Of a DNA stretch of 64,000 nucleotides, positions 16,251 through 24,478 are shown in pieces. Position 1 is the first letter of the stretch. Each line of letters starts with the position of its first letter. This DNA is from Paenibacillus_F sp047238265 (GTDB lineage: Bacteria; Bacillota; Bacilli; Paenibacillales; NBRC-103111): contig NZ_JBDFMM010000001.1 of the NCBI RefSeq assembly GCF_047238265.1, positions 5,580,001 through 5,644,000 of the forward strand, given 5' to 3'. The translations under genes and the position numbers were made by a program. Under the pieces are notes generated by a model. The model saw only the letters and a program-made list of their open reading frames with translations, searched no databases and was not told the origin of the DNA.

Positions 16251-17612
16251 TCACCGGTCGCGCGGGAATAAATAGATTGCCGTTCCTTCCGGCGAGCTGA
16301 CGACATCCCAGCCCAGATGCATGTCTTTCACCATCAGCGCGACGATCGTGAGGCCGATTCCCGCCCCTTTCTCCGCCGACGGCGCCTTCATGCCAGGGCC
16401 CTTGTCCTCGATCACCAGCGCGGTCCGGCCGTCCCTTTCTTCGGTACGCAGGCCGATATACCCGCCCGACTTGGCATGCCGGAGCACATTCTGGAACAGA
16501 TTGTCCAGAATCCGGTTCATCCACTGGGGATCGGCCTTCCAGTATACGGGATGCTCCGGCACACCGACGTCCATGACCATGCCTTCTTCCTCGAACACGG
16601 GGTACCAGGCGGCGGCGGACGTCCGGGCAAGCCGGGCCACGTCGATCTCGGCCAACTGGAGCGGGTACTTCCCGGCGGAAAGCAGCGTATACGACAACAG
16701 GTTGTCGATAAGACGGTTCAGATCGTCGGACTTCGCCTCGATCAGCGTCAGCGAAGATTTGCCTGACGCGGAGATCGGCTCCTTCCGCAACGAGTAAGCA
16801 TGGCTGCGGATAATCGTCAGCGGCGTGCGCAGATCATGGGACAAATTCGCGATGAGCTGCTTGCGCAGGCCTTCCTCTTTCCGCTCCCGCCGGCGGCTCG
16901 TCGTCAGCTCCTCGATCATCCGGTTGAAGGCCAGCTCCAGCTGTCCGATTTCGTCCTTCTTGCTGACGGCTATCGGATGGGGAATATCCCGGCCCTCCGG
17001 CAGCGCCATCGCCTCCTCCAGGTGAACGAGCCGCTTGCGGATGCGGTAGAAAAACAGCCACGACATGAACAGGAATAAGCCGAAGGCCAGCAGGACGAGG
17101 CCGATGACATACCTGTCGCTGTAGATTGGCCGTTCTTCCTTCATCAGCGCCCGCGGAATCTGCATCACCATAAAGCCCTGCGCCGCGTCTTCCCCCACGA
17201 AAGCGACCGTTGTAAAAGGATCGCCGTTGTAGCTCTTTTTCATAAAAGAGATCGTATCGGCCGCTTCCCAGACGGAGGGAAGGTCCTGCCTTTCCGGCAG
17301 GGTTAAGCGTGTTTTGCCGCTGCCGTCGACCCAGAACAGGTCCGCCTTCGGATACTCCTCTTTCAGCTCCCGCATCCGCTTGTCGATTCCCTCGTCTCCG
17401 GCGCCCAGCAGCTTCTTGGCTTCCCCGTGCCAGAACTTCTCGATGTCATTTCCCCTCGCATAAGGGTTGGCTTTCCGGTTCTCTTCCTGGGTTTTAAACG
17501 AATGCGGCAAATAATACAGAACGGCGGCCATCGGGAAAACAACCGGCCAAATCAGCATCGCGAACACCACGATGCACAAATATTTGACCAGCAGCGAGTG
17601 GCGCCACTTCAT
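16251..17612 (-). CDS. Sensor histidine kinase
   Basis: 453 residues. Membrane helix 1 at about 11-35, an extracellular sensor region of ~130 residues, helix 2 at about 169-189, HAMP, then the HisKA domain with the phospho-acceptor His259 in NLSHDLRTPL. The ATP-binding N box (NLFQNVLRHA), G1 (DKGPGM) and G2 (GAGIGL) follow. The start overlaps the response regulator stop as ATGA. Partner of that regulator. Unlike BceS kinases it has a sizeable extracellular domain and could sense a ligand itself. Confidence 0.9.
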   Translation of the reverse strand: MKWRHSLLVKYLCIVVFAMLIWPVVFPMAAVLYYLPHSFKTQEENRKANPYARGNDIEKFWHGEAKKLLGAGDEGIDKRMRELKEEYPKADLFWVDGSGKTRLTLPERQDLPSVWEAADTISFMKKSYNGDPFTTVAFVGEDAAQGFMVMQIPRALMKEERPIYSDRYVIGLVLLAFGLFLFMSWLFFYRIRKRLVHLEEAMALPEGRDIPHPIAVSKKDEIGQLELAFNRMIEELTTSRRRERKEEGLRKQLIANLSHDLRTPLTIIRSHAYSLRKEPISASGKSSLTLIEAKSDDLNRLIDNLLSYTLLSAGKYPLQLAEIDVARLARTSAAAWYPVFEEEGMVMDVGVPEHPVYWKADPQWMNRILDNLFQNVLRHAKSGGYIGLRTEERDGRTALVIEDKGPGMKAPSAEKGAGIGLTIVALMVKDMHLGWDVVSSPEGTAIYLFPRDR

Positions 17613-18286
17613 GCTCTCACCCGGTAACCGATGCCGCGGATCGTTTCCACGATCTCGGGCTGGCTGGGATCCCGTTCGATTTTTTCGCGGAGATAGCGGA
17701 TATGAACCATCAGCGTTTTGTCTCCGTCGATGTAAGAGTCTCCCCAAACCCCTTCATACAACTGCTCTTTTGTAAGAATCTGATTCGGATGGCGCAGAAA
17801 ATACATGAAAATCTGAAACTGTTTTCCTGTCAAAATAATTTCTTCCCCGGTCCGCGTATCCACGATCCGGTTCTCCTCCATATTTACCTGCAAATGATGC
17901 AGCGTGATCTCCGCCTGCGCCGGTTTGCCCGTACGCCGCAGCAGCACTTCGACACGGGCCGCCAGCTCATCCGGATGAAACGGCTTCGTCACGTAATCGT
18001 CCGCAAACTGAAGACCCTGCAATTTATCGTCGATGGAGGTCCGGGCGGACAGCATCAGAACGGGCGTATCCGGGTAATTCTTTTTCATCCGCTGTCCGAC
18101 CGAAAAGCCGTCAAGTCCCGGAAGCATCACATCCAGAATAACCAGGTCGCTTTGCTCCCAGTATTCCGCCGCCTTCTCTCCGGATTTCAGCCAGTTCACC
18201 TCATAGCCCCGCTCGCTCAAATGGCTGTTTACCCATTTTCCGATTTCGGGATCGTCCTCAATGTACAAAATTTGTTTAACGGCCAT
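17609..18286 (-). CDS. OmpR-family response regulator
   Basis: 225 residues. Receiver domain with acidic pocket D11/D12, phospho-acceptor Asp52 (VILDVMLPGLDG) and Lys101 (YVTKPF), then a winged-helix output domain with the usual EQLYEGVWGDSYIDGDKTLMVHI-like stretch. First gene of the five-gene operon regulator-kinase-ATPase-permease-permease, so it probably activates its own operon when the cognate peptide is present. Confidence 0.92.
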   Translation of the reverse strand: MAVKQILYIEDDPEIGKWVNSHLSERGYEVNWLKSGEKAAEYWEQSDLVILDVMLPGLDGFSVGQRMKKNYPDTPVLMLSARTSIDDKLQGLQFADDYVTKPFHPDELAARVEVLLRRTGKPAQAEITLHHLQVNMEENRIVDTRTGEEIILTGKQFQIFMYFLRHPNQILTKEQLYEGVWGDSYIDGDKTLMVHIRYLREKIERDPSQPEIVETIRGIGYRVRA

Positions 18287-18511
18287 GCTTCTAACTCCTT
18301 CCGGTCTCGCTACCGTTACTTTACAAAGACACCCGCGGGATTGTCAAAAGGGGCTGCTACTTCGGACGGCGTTTTTACGTATAACATGCTTATGAATACG
18401 CGGCAGCGGCACTGACGATAAAAAATGACGCATCCCGTCTGAGGAACGCTATTCTGCCCGTCATGATTGTGACCGGAAGCCGTAATACCGGCCGGAAAAG
18501 GAGAACTTGCC

Positions 18512-19432
18512 ATGAGGATGTCCCAACGCTTCAAGCACCTGTGTACCTATCTTCATAAATGCTTCGGCAAAAGCCTCCGGTCTATACGCGGGTTGCCTTT
18601 CCGAAAAGGCACTGTAGTTGCAGGCACCTACAAAATCGCGGAAAAACTCGGGGCCGGCAGCTTCGGCGTCGCCTATCTGGCCCTGAATACGGTTAACGGA
18701 CAGCAGGTGGTGCTGAAAAGGGTATCGCCCGTAAGAGGCGGCAAAAAGCGGGCGGAGGACATCTTCGCGCAGGAAACCGCCATGCTCCGGCGGCTTCATC
18801 ATCCGGATATCCCGGCATTCTATGAGGCTTTCCGCTGGCGGGGCGAGTTCTGCTTTACGATGGAGTACGTATGGGGGAGCTCGCTGGATGTCCTGCTGTT
18901 CCGCGAGGACAGGGTTTTCTCCGAGAAGGAAGCTTTGCTGCTTCTCCGGCAGCTGCTGGAGCTTGCCGGGATGCTGCACAACCGGGGAATCGTTCACCGG
19001 GACTTTTCGATCGCCAACGTGCTGCTGGATGGAGACCGGGTGAAGCTGATCGACTTCGGGCTCGCTCGTGCGGTCGATTCCGGGGATTCCGGCGGTTCCG
19101 CTCCGGACAGCCTTCACGGAAATCATTTGTCCAGATGGGATGCGGATGTGGACGACGACGATCCGTCCGAGAAAAAATACCGGCGGGCCGTTCATGTGAC
19201 CAGCGATTTTTACGCCGCCGGCCATCTGCTTTTATTTTTGCTGTACAGCACCTATTCCCCGGAAGACGATAACACGGCAAAAGACGCCGGACTAAGCTGG
19301 GAAAAGGAGCTTCCGCTTCATCCCGGAACGAAAAAACTGCTCCGCCGGTTGCTTTTGGCGGAACAGCCTTATGAACGTGCGGATGAAATACAAAGCGATA
19401 TCGATGGAATTTTGACGAAACTTGAAGGATGA
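18512..19432 (+). CDS. Soluble Hanks-type serine/threonine protein kinase
   Basis: 306 residues. Glycine loop GAGSFG (47-52), ATP-anchoring Lys69 (VVLKR), catalytic loop HRDFSIAN (162-169) and DFG (181-183) are all present, so it should be active. FSIA replaces the usual LKPE/LKPS in the catalytic loop. There is no membrane helix and no PASTA sensor, unlike PrkC; the ~35-residue basic N-terminus is unusual. GGAGA lies 7 bases before the ATG. It is convergent with a tiny His/Ser/Lys-rich gene only 3 bases away. Substrate unknown. Confidence 0.88.
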   Translation: MRMSQRFKHLCTYLHKCFGKSLRSIRGLPFRKGTVVAGTYKIAEKLGAGSFGVAYLALNTVNGQQVVLKRVSPVRGGKKRAEDIFAQETAMLRRLHHPDIPAFYEAFRWRGEFCFTMEYVWGSSLDVLLFREDRVFSEKEALLLLRQLLELAGMLHNRGIVHRDFSIANVLLDGDRVKLIDFGLARAVDSGDSGGSAPDSLHGNHLSRWDADVDDDDPSEKKYRRAVHVTSDFYAAGHLLLFLLYSTYSPEDDNTAKDAGLSWEKELPLHPGTKKLLRRLLLAEQPYERADEIQSDIDGILTKLEG

Positions 19433-19435
19433 GGA

Positions 19436-19615
19436 TTAACTGCTGTAGGAACTGGAAGAACGTTTTTTCTTGTAGTGACTGTGGCCGTAGTTATTGTGGC
19501 CGTTGTAATTCTTGTGGGAATGTCTGCGGAAATTGTCGCTGCTGCTGTGGGGACGGTAGTGGGAGCCTTTGTGCTTGTCGGCACCAAGAAGTTTAGTCAG
19601 CAATTTTTTTAGCAT
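19436..19615 (-). CDS. Tiny His/Ser/Lys/Tyr-rich basic protein
   Basis: 59 residues. MLKKLLTKLLGADKHK forms a short amphipathic helix, then a low-complexity tail very rich in His, Ser, Asn, Tyr and Lys (HSHKNYNGHNNYGHSHYKKK), ending SSSSYSS. The start at 19615 is chosen because AAAGGAGG lies 7 bases upstream; the in-frame ATG at 19621 is too close. The strong ribosome site argues that it is real. The serine tail and overlap-tight convergence with the kinase gene make it a possible kinase substrate, which is only inference; metal binding by the His tail is another option. Confidence 0.65.
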   Translation of the reverse strand: MLKKLLTKLLGADKHKGSHYRPHSSSDNFRRHSHKNYNGHNNYGHSHYKKKRSSSSYSS

Positions 19616-19788
19616 GGCCATACCTCCTTTTGGGTGTACTATACGGCGGGACAGCGAAAGCGTTTCAGATCCGGGAGAAAATCGCCTTTGGGCAGCTTTT
19701 ATCGTTGCGACGCTGCGCGGCGGACGGCCGAGCCCCGGGAAGTTAAAAGGGCAAAGGCAGCGGCGAATTCTCACGTTGGTTAACAGAC

Positions 19789-19827
19789 AAAAAAGAAGGA
19801 GGACTGAGGAGTTCCTCCTTCTTTCTT
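19789..19827 (-). terminator. Terminator after the TPM protein gene
   Basis: AAGGAGGAACTCC pairs with its near-perfect complement around a short loop. On the minus strand it is followed by TTTTTT. It lies 110 bases past the stop of the 805-residue gene. Confidence 0.75.
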
Positions 19828-19885
19828 CCGCACCGCGCGAAGCTCTCGGCGCGCGGTGCTCGGCGTCCCATGCCAGTGGTCAACC
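19828..19885. repeat. 58-bp hairpin repeat, copy A
   Basis: Matches copy B (36214-36271) at 49 of 58 positions. Arms GCACCGCGC and GCGCGGTGC form a perfect hairpin, followed by a conserved tail ending AGTGGTCAAC. Intergenic, next to a terminator. Confidence 0.7.
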
Positions 19886-19937
19886 ACATTCGGTTCATCC
19901 CCGCGACTTGTCCGCGCTTCTCATGCCGCGCGGCACC

Positions 19938-22355
19938 CTACCATTTGGACGATCCCGAGGATCGCCCTCCGGAAGAGCCGCCGCCCCAGCCCGAGCTGCC
20001 TGAGGAACGTCCTCCTCCGCCGCCCCAGCCGGAACTGCCCGAGGAGTAGCCTCCTCCCCCGGGACCGCCGGGGCCTCTGCGGCGGAGCTGCTCCTCGTAC
20101 ATCCGGCGCTGATAGTCCCGGTCCATCTGCTCCAGCAACTGCTGGCCGGACGAGATGCGCTGCATCGCTTCCGCGAAAAGTCCCCGGGCGATAAGCCCCC
20201 TGCTCTCCTCCATCAGCGTCTCGTAGCCGGAGGAATAGGGTGACAGGCTTATGCTGCCGCCGTACCGGGAATGCCGGCTCCGGTATTCCCCTTCGAGCTG
20301 CCTGACCGAGCGCAGCGTCTCTTCTTTCTCCCGCAGCAGCTGCTGCACCCGCTCCGCGGCCTGCCCGGCCTGGACGGCGAGCCCCCGCTGGCGCTCTTCC
20401 AGCAGGCCCACGTCCAGCACCGGCGCTTGCGCGAGCTGCTCCAGCCGGGCCAGCCTGCTTTCGCCGTCGCCGATCATCGCGGACAGCTCCGGTGATTCCA
20501 CCTGGAGCTCCCCGAAGGCGGAAGCCGCCTGCCGCAGCCGCCCGCGTTCCTCGTCCAGCGCAAGCTTCACGGCCCGTGCCCGCGAGTTCAAGCTGTCGTG
20601 ATACCCGAGAATCCGCGTGCGAAGCTCCCGGATCTCGGTCATCAGCGCTTGAGCTTCCGTGCCGGCCTCGCGGGCCGAGCGGTATTTCTGGACGTCCGGG
20701 GCGAGCCCGGACCGGATCTCCGTCAGCCGCCGGCCGAGCTCTTCGCGTGCCCGCATCAGGCGGTCGTAGTCGGCCTGCAGCTCCTGCCGGTGCACCTCCG
20801 CGTAACCGCGGGCGACTTTAAGGACCTCCTCCGGGTAAGCGCGGTCGAAACCGCCGAGATCGTCCGTCAGCTCCCCGATCTCCCCGGCCGTCTTCCGCGC
20901 GGACTCCCGGTCGGCGATCATCGTCTCCACGAGGCTGCGGGCGGCCTTCATCCTCTCGTCTATGGCAATCGCGCTGCGGCCGCCCTCTTCGGTGTCTCCC
21001 GCTTCCAGCAGAGTCCCCAGGCGGGCGGTTTCCTCCCTTGCCTGCTGAAGCAGGGCGTAAGGGTCGCCATCGGTGAGCAGAAGGCTCTCCCGCCGGGCTT
21101 GTTCCCGGAGCTCTTTTTCCAGTGCTTCAATCGCAGGCAAAATTCCGGGCTGCCGTGCCGACAGCGCGTCGAACTCCCCAATCGCTTTCCGGATGAAATC
21201 CAGCTCCCCGAGCGCGGTCCGGACGGACGCTTCCGCCTGCATGAAGTCGAATTCATCCAGCTCGTCGGCCTTGGCATAAGCCGTCTTGGCCTGCTCCGCA
21301 TGTTTCCTCAGTACGGTCAGCGGATAACCCGTCCGGCGGGCGAGCGCTTCGACAGCTTCCTCCGCCTCGGCGATGCCGTTCTTTGCCCGGTCCACGGATT
21401 TTCTGACTTCCGTGGACTGCTTTTCGATCTCCGCAAGCTGCGTCCCGTACGGCCCTATCTTTTGGACAAACTCCTGTACGGCTTGAAGAAGCTTTCTTGT
21501 CTCGGCCTCCGCTTTGGCGTTGATGAGGAAGGGAATCTTCTGTGCCGCCAGTCGTCCGCCCAGCTTTTCGGATTCCTCTTGCAGCCGCACTACCGCATTT
21601 TCCAGCTCGGCGGCTTTTTCTTTCGTTTCTCCCTGCAAAAACTGTTTCTCCAGGTCCTGAAAAACTTCCGAAAACAGCATCCCGTTCAGCACCGGCTGCG
21701 TTCCGTCCAGCAGTTGCTTCGCTTCCCCCAGCCGTTTCCGGGCCGCGGCCCTTCTTTTGTACTGCCAGAAAGCCCAAATTCCCGCTCCGATCACGGCCAG
21801 TCCCAGCACAACGGGGAGAACCGACGCCATGCCCGCGCCACGGGAACCCGCTGCGCCCGAATCGCCGGCGTTCCCGGAAGAGGACCCCGCTCCGGCAATC
21901 GAGTTCACGTAGCCGCTGACCGCCAGGATACCTCCTCCAATTCTGCCTTCTCCCGCGGCCGGCACGAACTTAAGATCCACGATCCCCTTGGCATTCTTTG
22001 CTTTGCTCCGCGCAACGGCCGCGGCCAGCTGCTCGTTCTCATAGACCAGATGGACATAGTTCGGCTGAGTCGTAATGACCAGCATCAGCTGATTCCGGTT
22101 CAGCCCCCATTGATCGTAAGCTTCATTCGCGAGCCGTTCTCCTTCACTCTCGGACAAACCCTTAGCGGTAAGCACAAACACTTCGTAATCTCTGTTCTTC
22201 AGTCCGCTTTCCACCTGACGGATCTCGGATTGCGTAAGCAGTCCGACGGGATCGGTCACGATTCCGTCTTTCCGGGGCACGGCTGCGGCAAATACGGCCG
22301 TACAGGTAAGAAATAGGAGGAGCAGGGCGATCCCTATCACGCGTATTTTCTTCAT
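19938..22355 (-). CDS. Secreted/membrane TPM-domain protein with long coiled coil
   Basis: 805 residues. Signal peptide 1-23, then a TPM (YgcG/Psb32-like) domain at about 30-150 (DPVGLLTQSEIRQVESGL...LMLVITTQPNYV), a membrane helix near 175-197, and ~550 residues of heptad-rich coiled coil recalling EzrA-like proteins (LARRTGYPLTVLRKHAEQAK). The C-terminus is a low-complexity Gly/Ser/Trp tail with repeated SSGWGGG units. TPM domains are found in phosphatase-like or membrane-repair proteins; the fused coiled coil suggests a scaffold at the membrane. Topology: TPM outside, coil inside. Exact role unknown. A weak GGGG ribosome site precedes the ATG. Confidence 0.82.
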   Translation of the reverse strand: MKKIRVIGIALLLLFLTCTAVFAAAVPRKDGIVTDPVGLLTQSEIRQVESGLKNRDYEVFVLTAKGLSESEGERLANEAYDQWGLNRNQLMLVITTQPNYVHLVYENEQLAAAVARSKAKNAKGIVDLKFVPAAGEGRIGGGILAVSGYVNSIAGAGSSSGNAGDSGAAGSRGAGMASVLPVVLGLAVIGAGIWAFWQYKRRAAARKRLGEAKQLLDGTQPVLNGMLFSEVFQDLEKQFLQGETKEKAAELENAVVRLQEESEKLGGRLAAQKIPFLINAKAEAETRKLLQAVQEFVQKIGPYGTQLAEIEKQSTEVRKSVDRAKNGIAEAEEAVEALARRTGYPLTVLRKHAEQAKTAYAKADELDEFDFMQAEASVRTALGELDFIRKAIGEFDALSARQPGILPAIEALEKELREQARRESLLLTDGDPYALLQQAREETARLGTLLEAGDTEEGGRSAIAIDERMKAARSLVETMIADRESARKTAGEIGELTDDLGGFDRAYPEEVLKVARGYAEVHRQELQADYDRLMRAREELGRRLTEIRSGLAPDVQKYRSAREAGTEAQALMTEIRELRTRILGYHDSLNSRARAVKLALDEERGRLRQAASAFGELQVESPELSAMIGDGESRLARLEQLAQAPVLDVGLLEERQRGLAVQAGQAAERVQQLLREKEETLRSVRQLEGEYRSRHSRYGGSISLSPYSSGYETLMEESRGLIARGLFAEAMQRISSGQQLLEQMDRDYQRRMYEEQLRRRGPGGPGGGGYSSGSSGWGGGGGRSSGSSGWGGGSSGGRSSGSSKW

Positions 22356-22458
22356 GTTGTTCCCCTTTCGCTCGAATGATCTGTTACTTGCTCCTTACCC
22401 GAAAATACCGGTTCTGCTTCTTTTCCGTCCTAAAAACCTCTGCCGTTGTCCGCCCTCG

Positions 22459-23331
22459 TCATTCCCGCGGAAAAAGCTCTCTGGCCGTTTGAATAAACAA
22501 ATGGACCGCCAGCGAGGCTTCTTTTAATGAAGGCACGGCTACGGATATATCCCGGCAGACGCGAGGCTCCAAATCGAGCGTAACAAGGCCCTGAGGCAGG
22601 GCGGATAAGGACAAACGGGACAAGATGGCGAGCCCCAGCCCTTCCCGGATCATATTCAGCACCGTTGCGACATTGGATGCCGCGAAAGCGAGCTGGAGGT
22701 CCGCACCCGATTTTTGAAACAAATCGATAATCGGCGCTTCATACCCACCTCTGCACAAAATCATCGGCTCCCCGCTCAAATCGGACATCGTAAGAGATCC
22801 TCTGCCGCCCAGCGGATGAGTCTCGGGAAGAACGGCTACCATTTTGTCTCTAAAAAGAGGAACGATCTCCATATCCGCATCGGGAAAAATAACGAGTCCC
22901 ACATCGATAAACCTCGTCGAAAGCCACTCCTTCACTTCGGCAATCGTGCCTTCATGGAGCACCAGCTGGAGATTCGGATATTTCCGCTTGAACATGCTCA
23001 TGATTTTCGGTAAAAAATGAGCCGCGGCCGTAGGAAAAGCACCGATACGTACAGTTCCGACCTCCAGCCCCTTCTCCGCTGCGATTTCCTGTTCGATGTT
23101 CTCGACACGCTGCAAAATTTCGCGCATCTGGATAAGCACTCTTTTGCCGATATGGGTTAGGGTAATGCCGTTCTTCCGGTCCCGGATCATTAAATGAATG
23201 CCGAGATCGGCCTCAAGACTTGAGATGGCATGGCTCACCGCAGGCTGCGTCATGTTGAGCTCCAGGCCCGCTTTGGTGAAGCTTCCGGTCTCCGCTATTT
23301 TCACAAAAACCTGAAATTGAGTAATGGTCAT
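22459..23331 (-). CDS. LysR-family transcriptional regulator
   Basis: 290 residues. Winged HTH at 1-60 (FVKIAETGSFTKAGLELNMTQPAVSHAISSLEADLG) and a periplasmic-binding-like effector domain from about 90. It is divergent from an EamA exporter gene 97 bases away, and a CTTAT-N13-ATAAG inverted repeat lies between them. It most likely controls that exporter in response to the exported metabolite. Confidence 0.9.
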   Translation of the reverse strand: MTITQFQVFVKIAETGSFTKAGLELNMTQPAVSHAISSLEADLGIHLMIRDRKNGITLTHIGKRVLIQMREILQRVENIEQEIAAEKGLEVGTVRIGAFPTAAAHFLPKIMSMFKRKYPNLQLVLHEGTIAEVKEWLSTRFIDVGLVIFPDADMEIVPLFRDKMVAVLPETHPLGGRGSLTMSDLSGEPMILCRGGYEAPIIDLFQKSGADLQLAFAASNVATVLNMIREGLGLAILSRLSLSALPQGLVTLDLEPRVCRDISVAVPSLKEASLAVHLFIQTARELFPRE

Positions 23332-23376
23332 AACCTTTCACTTATGCTCCTCATAAAAATTATTCATTTTATTTAT

Positions 23377-23399
23377 CTTATAGCCCATCGTATCATAAG
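23377..23399. promoter_or_regulatory. LysR-type operator candidate
   Basis: CTTAT (23377-23381) and ATAAG (23395-23399) form an inverted repeat with a 13-base gap in the 97-base space shared by the LysR and EamA genes. Confidence 0.45.
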
Positions 23400-23428
23400 A
23401 AAGCAGTTCTAACCAAGGAGTGATTCAG

Positions 23429-24379
23429 ATGGAACGTTCTTCCCGTAAACGAACGGTTTTCCTGCTCGCGTTTCTGGTCTTGATGTGGGGGATCAACTGG
23501 CCTCTGACCAAACACGCGCTCATTTATACACCGCCCCTGCTATTCGCGGGCATTCGTACGCTGATCGGCGGCTTCCTGATGCTGCTCGTCGCCATCCCGC
23601 GATACAAAAAGCTCAACTTCAAGCGGACATGGCACATTTATCTGATTTCCGCCGTGCTGAACATCATGTTGTTCTACGGCCTGCAGACCGTCGGTCTCGG
23701 TTACCTGCCCTCGGGGCTCTTCTCCGCTATCGTGTTTTTCCAGCCGGTGCTGCTTGGGATTCTGTCCTGGCTGTGGTTGGGAGAGTCCATGTACGGGCTC
23801 AAAATGTTCGGTTTGCTCCTCGGCTTCGCCGGTGTGGCGACCATTACATCCGCCGGGCTTAGCGGGCATATCTCCATAACCGGCATTCTGCTGGCGCTCG
23901 GTTCCGCGGTAAGCTGGGCTTTCGGTACCGTCTATATGAAAAAAACAGGCGAACGCGTCGACTCCATCTGGATGGTCACGATGCAGCTGCTGATGGGCGG
24001 AGTCGTTCTGACAGGCACCGGACTTTCAACGGAAAGCGTCTCGGACATCGCCTGGACCGGCCCTTTCATCTTCAGCCTGCTGTTCATTTCGGTTTTCGTC
24101 ATTGCACTGGGCTGGCTGACATTCTTCACGCTGGTCGGCTCGGGCGAAGCGAGTAAAGTCGCCTCGTTCACCTTCCTCATTCCGCTGATCTCGATCACCG
24201 CCAGCGCCATTTTCATGAACGAAGCGATTACGATCAACCTGCTGGCGGGACTCGTCCTCATCGTGGTCAGCATCGTGCTCGTCAATATGCCCCGCCGTTC
24301 ATTACTAGCCGCGAGGGCAAAAAAGTCGAAAGATCTTCCCCCTTGCGCAAGTCTGGCACAAGCAAGGGATTATAAATAA
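23429..24379 (+). CDS. EamA-family (DMT) transporter
   Basis: 316 residues, about ten membrane helices in two EamA repeats (LMWGINWPLTKHALIY at the start; FLIPLISITASAIFMNEAI near the end). Start 23429 has AAGGAG 8 bases upstream; the GTG at 23420 does not. Transcribed away from its presumed LysR regulator. Exports an unknown small metabolite. The C-terminus carries a basic tail after the last helix. Confidence 0.87.
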   Translation: MERSSRKRTVFLLAFLVLMWGINWPLTKHALIYTPPLLFAGIRTLIGGFLMLLVAIPRYKKLNFKRTWHIYLISAVLNIMLFYGLQTVGLGYLPSGLFSAIVFFQPVLLGILSWLWLGESMYGLKMFGLLLGFAGVATITSAGLSGHISITGILLALGSAVSWAFGTVYMKKTGERVDSIWMVTMQLLMGGVVLTGTGLSTESVSDIAWTGPFIFSLLFISVFVIALGWLTFFTLVGSGEASKVASFTFLIPLISITASAIFMNEAITINLLAGLVLIVVSIVLVNMPRRSLLAARAKKSKDLPPCASLAQARDYK

Positions 24380-24396
24380 CGGTCTGGGAACAAGAA

Positions 24397-24438
24397 AAAC
24401 CGGCGGAAAGGCTGAGCCTTCCGCCGGTTTCTTTTTTT
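24397..24438. terminator. Bidirectional terminator between EamA and chitinase genes
   Basis: AAACCGGCGGAA and TTCCGCCGGTTT arms with T-runs on both strands, between two convergent genes. Confidence 0.9.
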
Positions 24439-24478
24439 ATACGCCTATCCGTTCATTCCGCATCTTTGCGAGCCGCGA

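Noticed and set aside
20598..22316. 572-codon plus-strand frame
   Set aside because: Antisense to the TPM/coiled-coil gene; no ribosome site and no family-like sequence.
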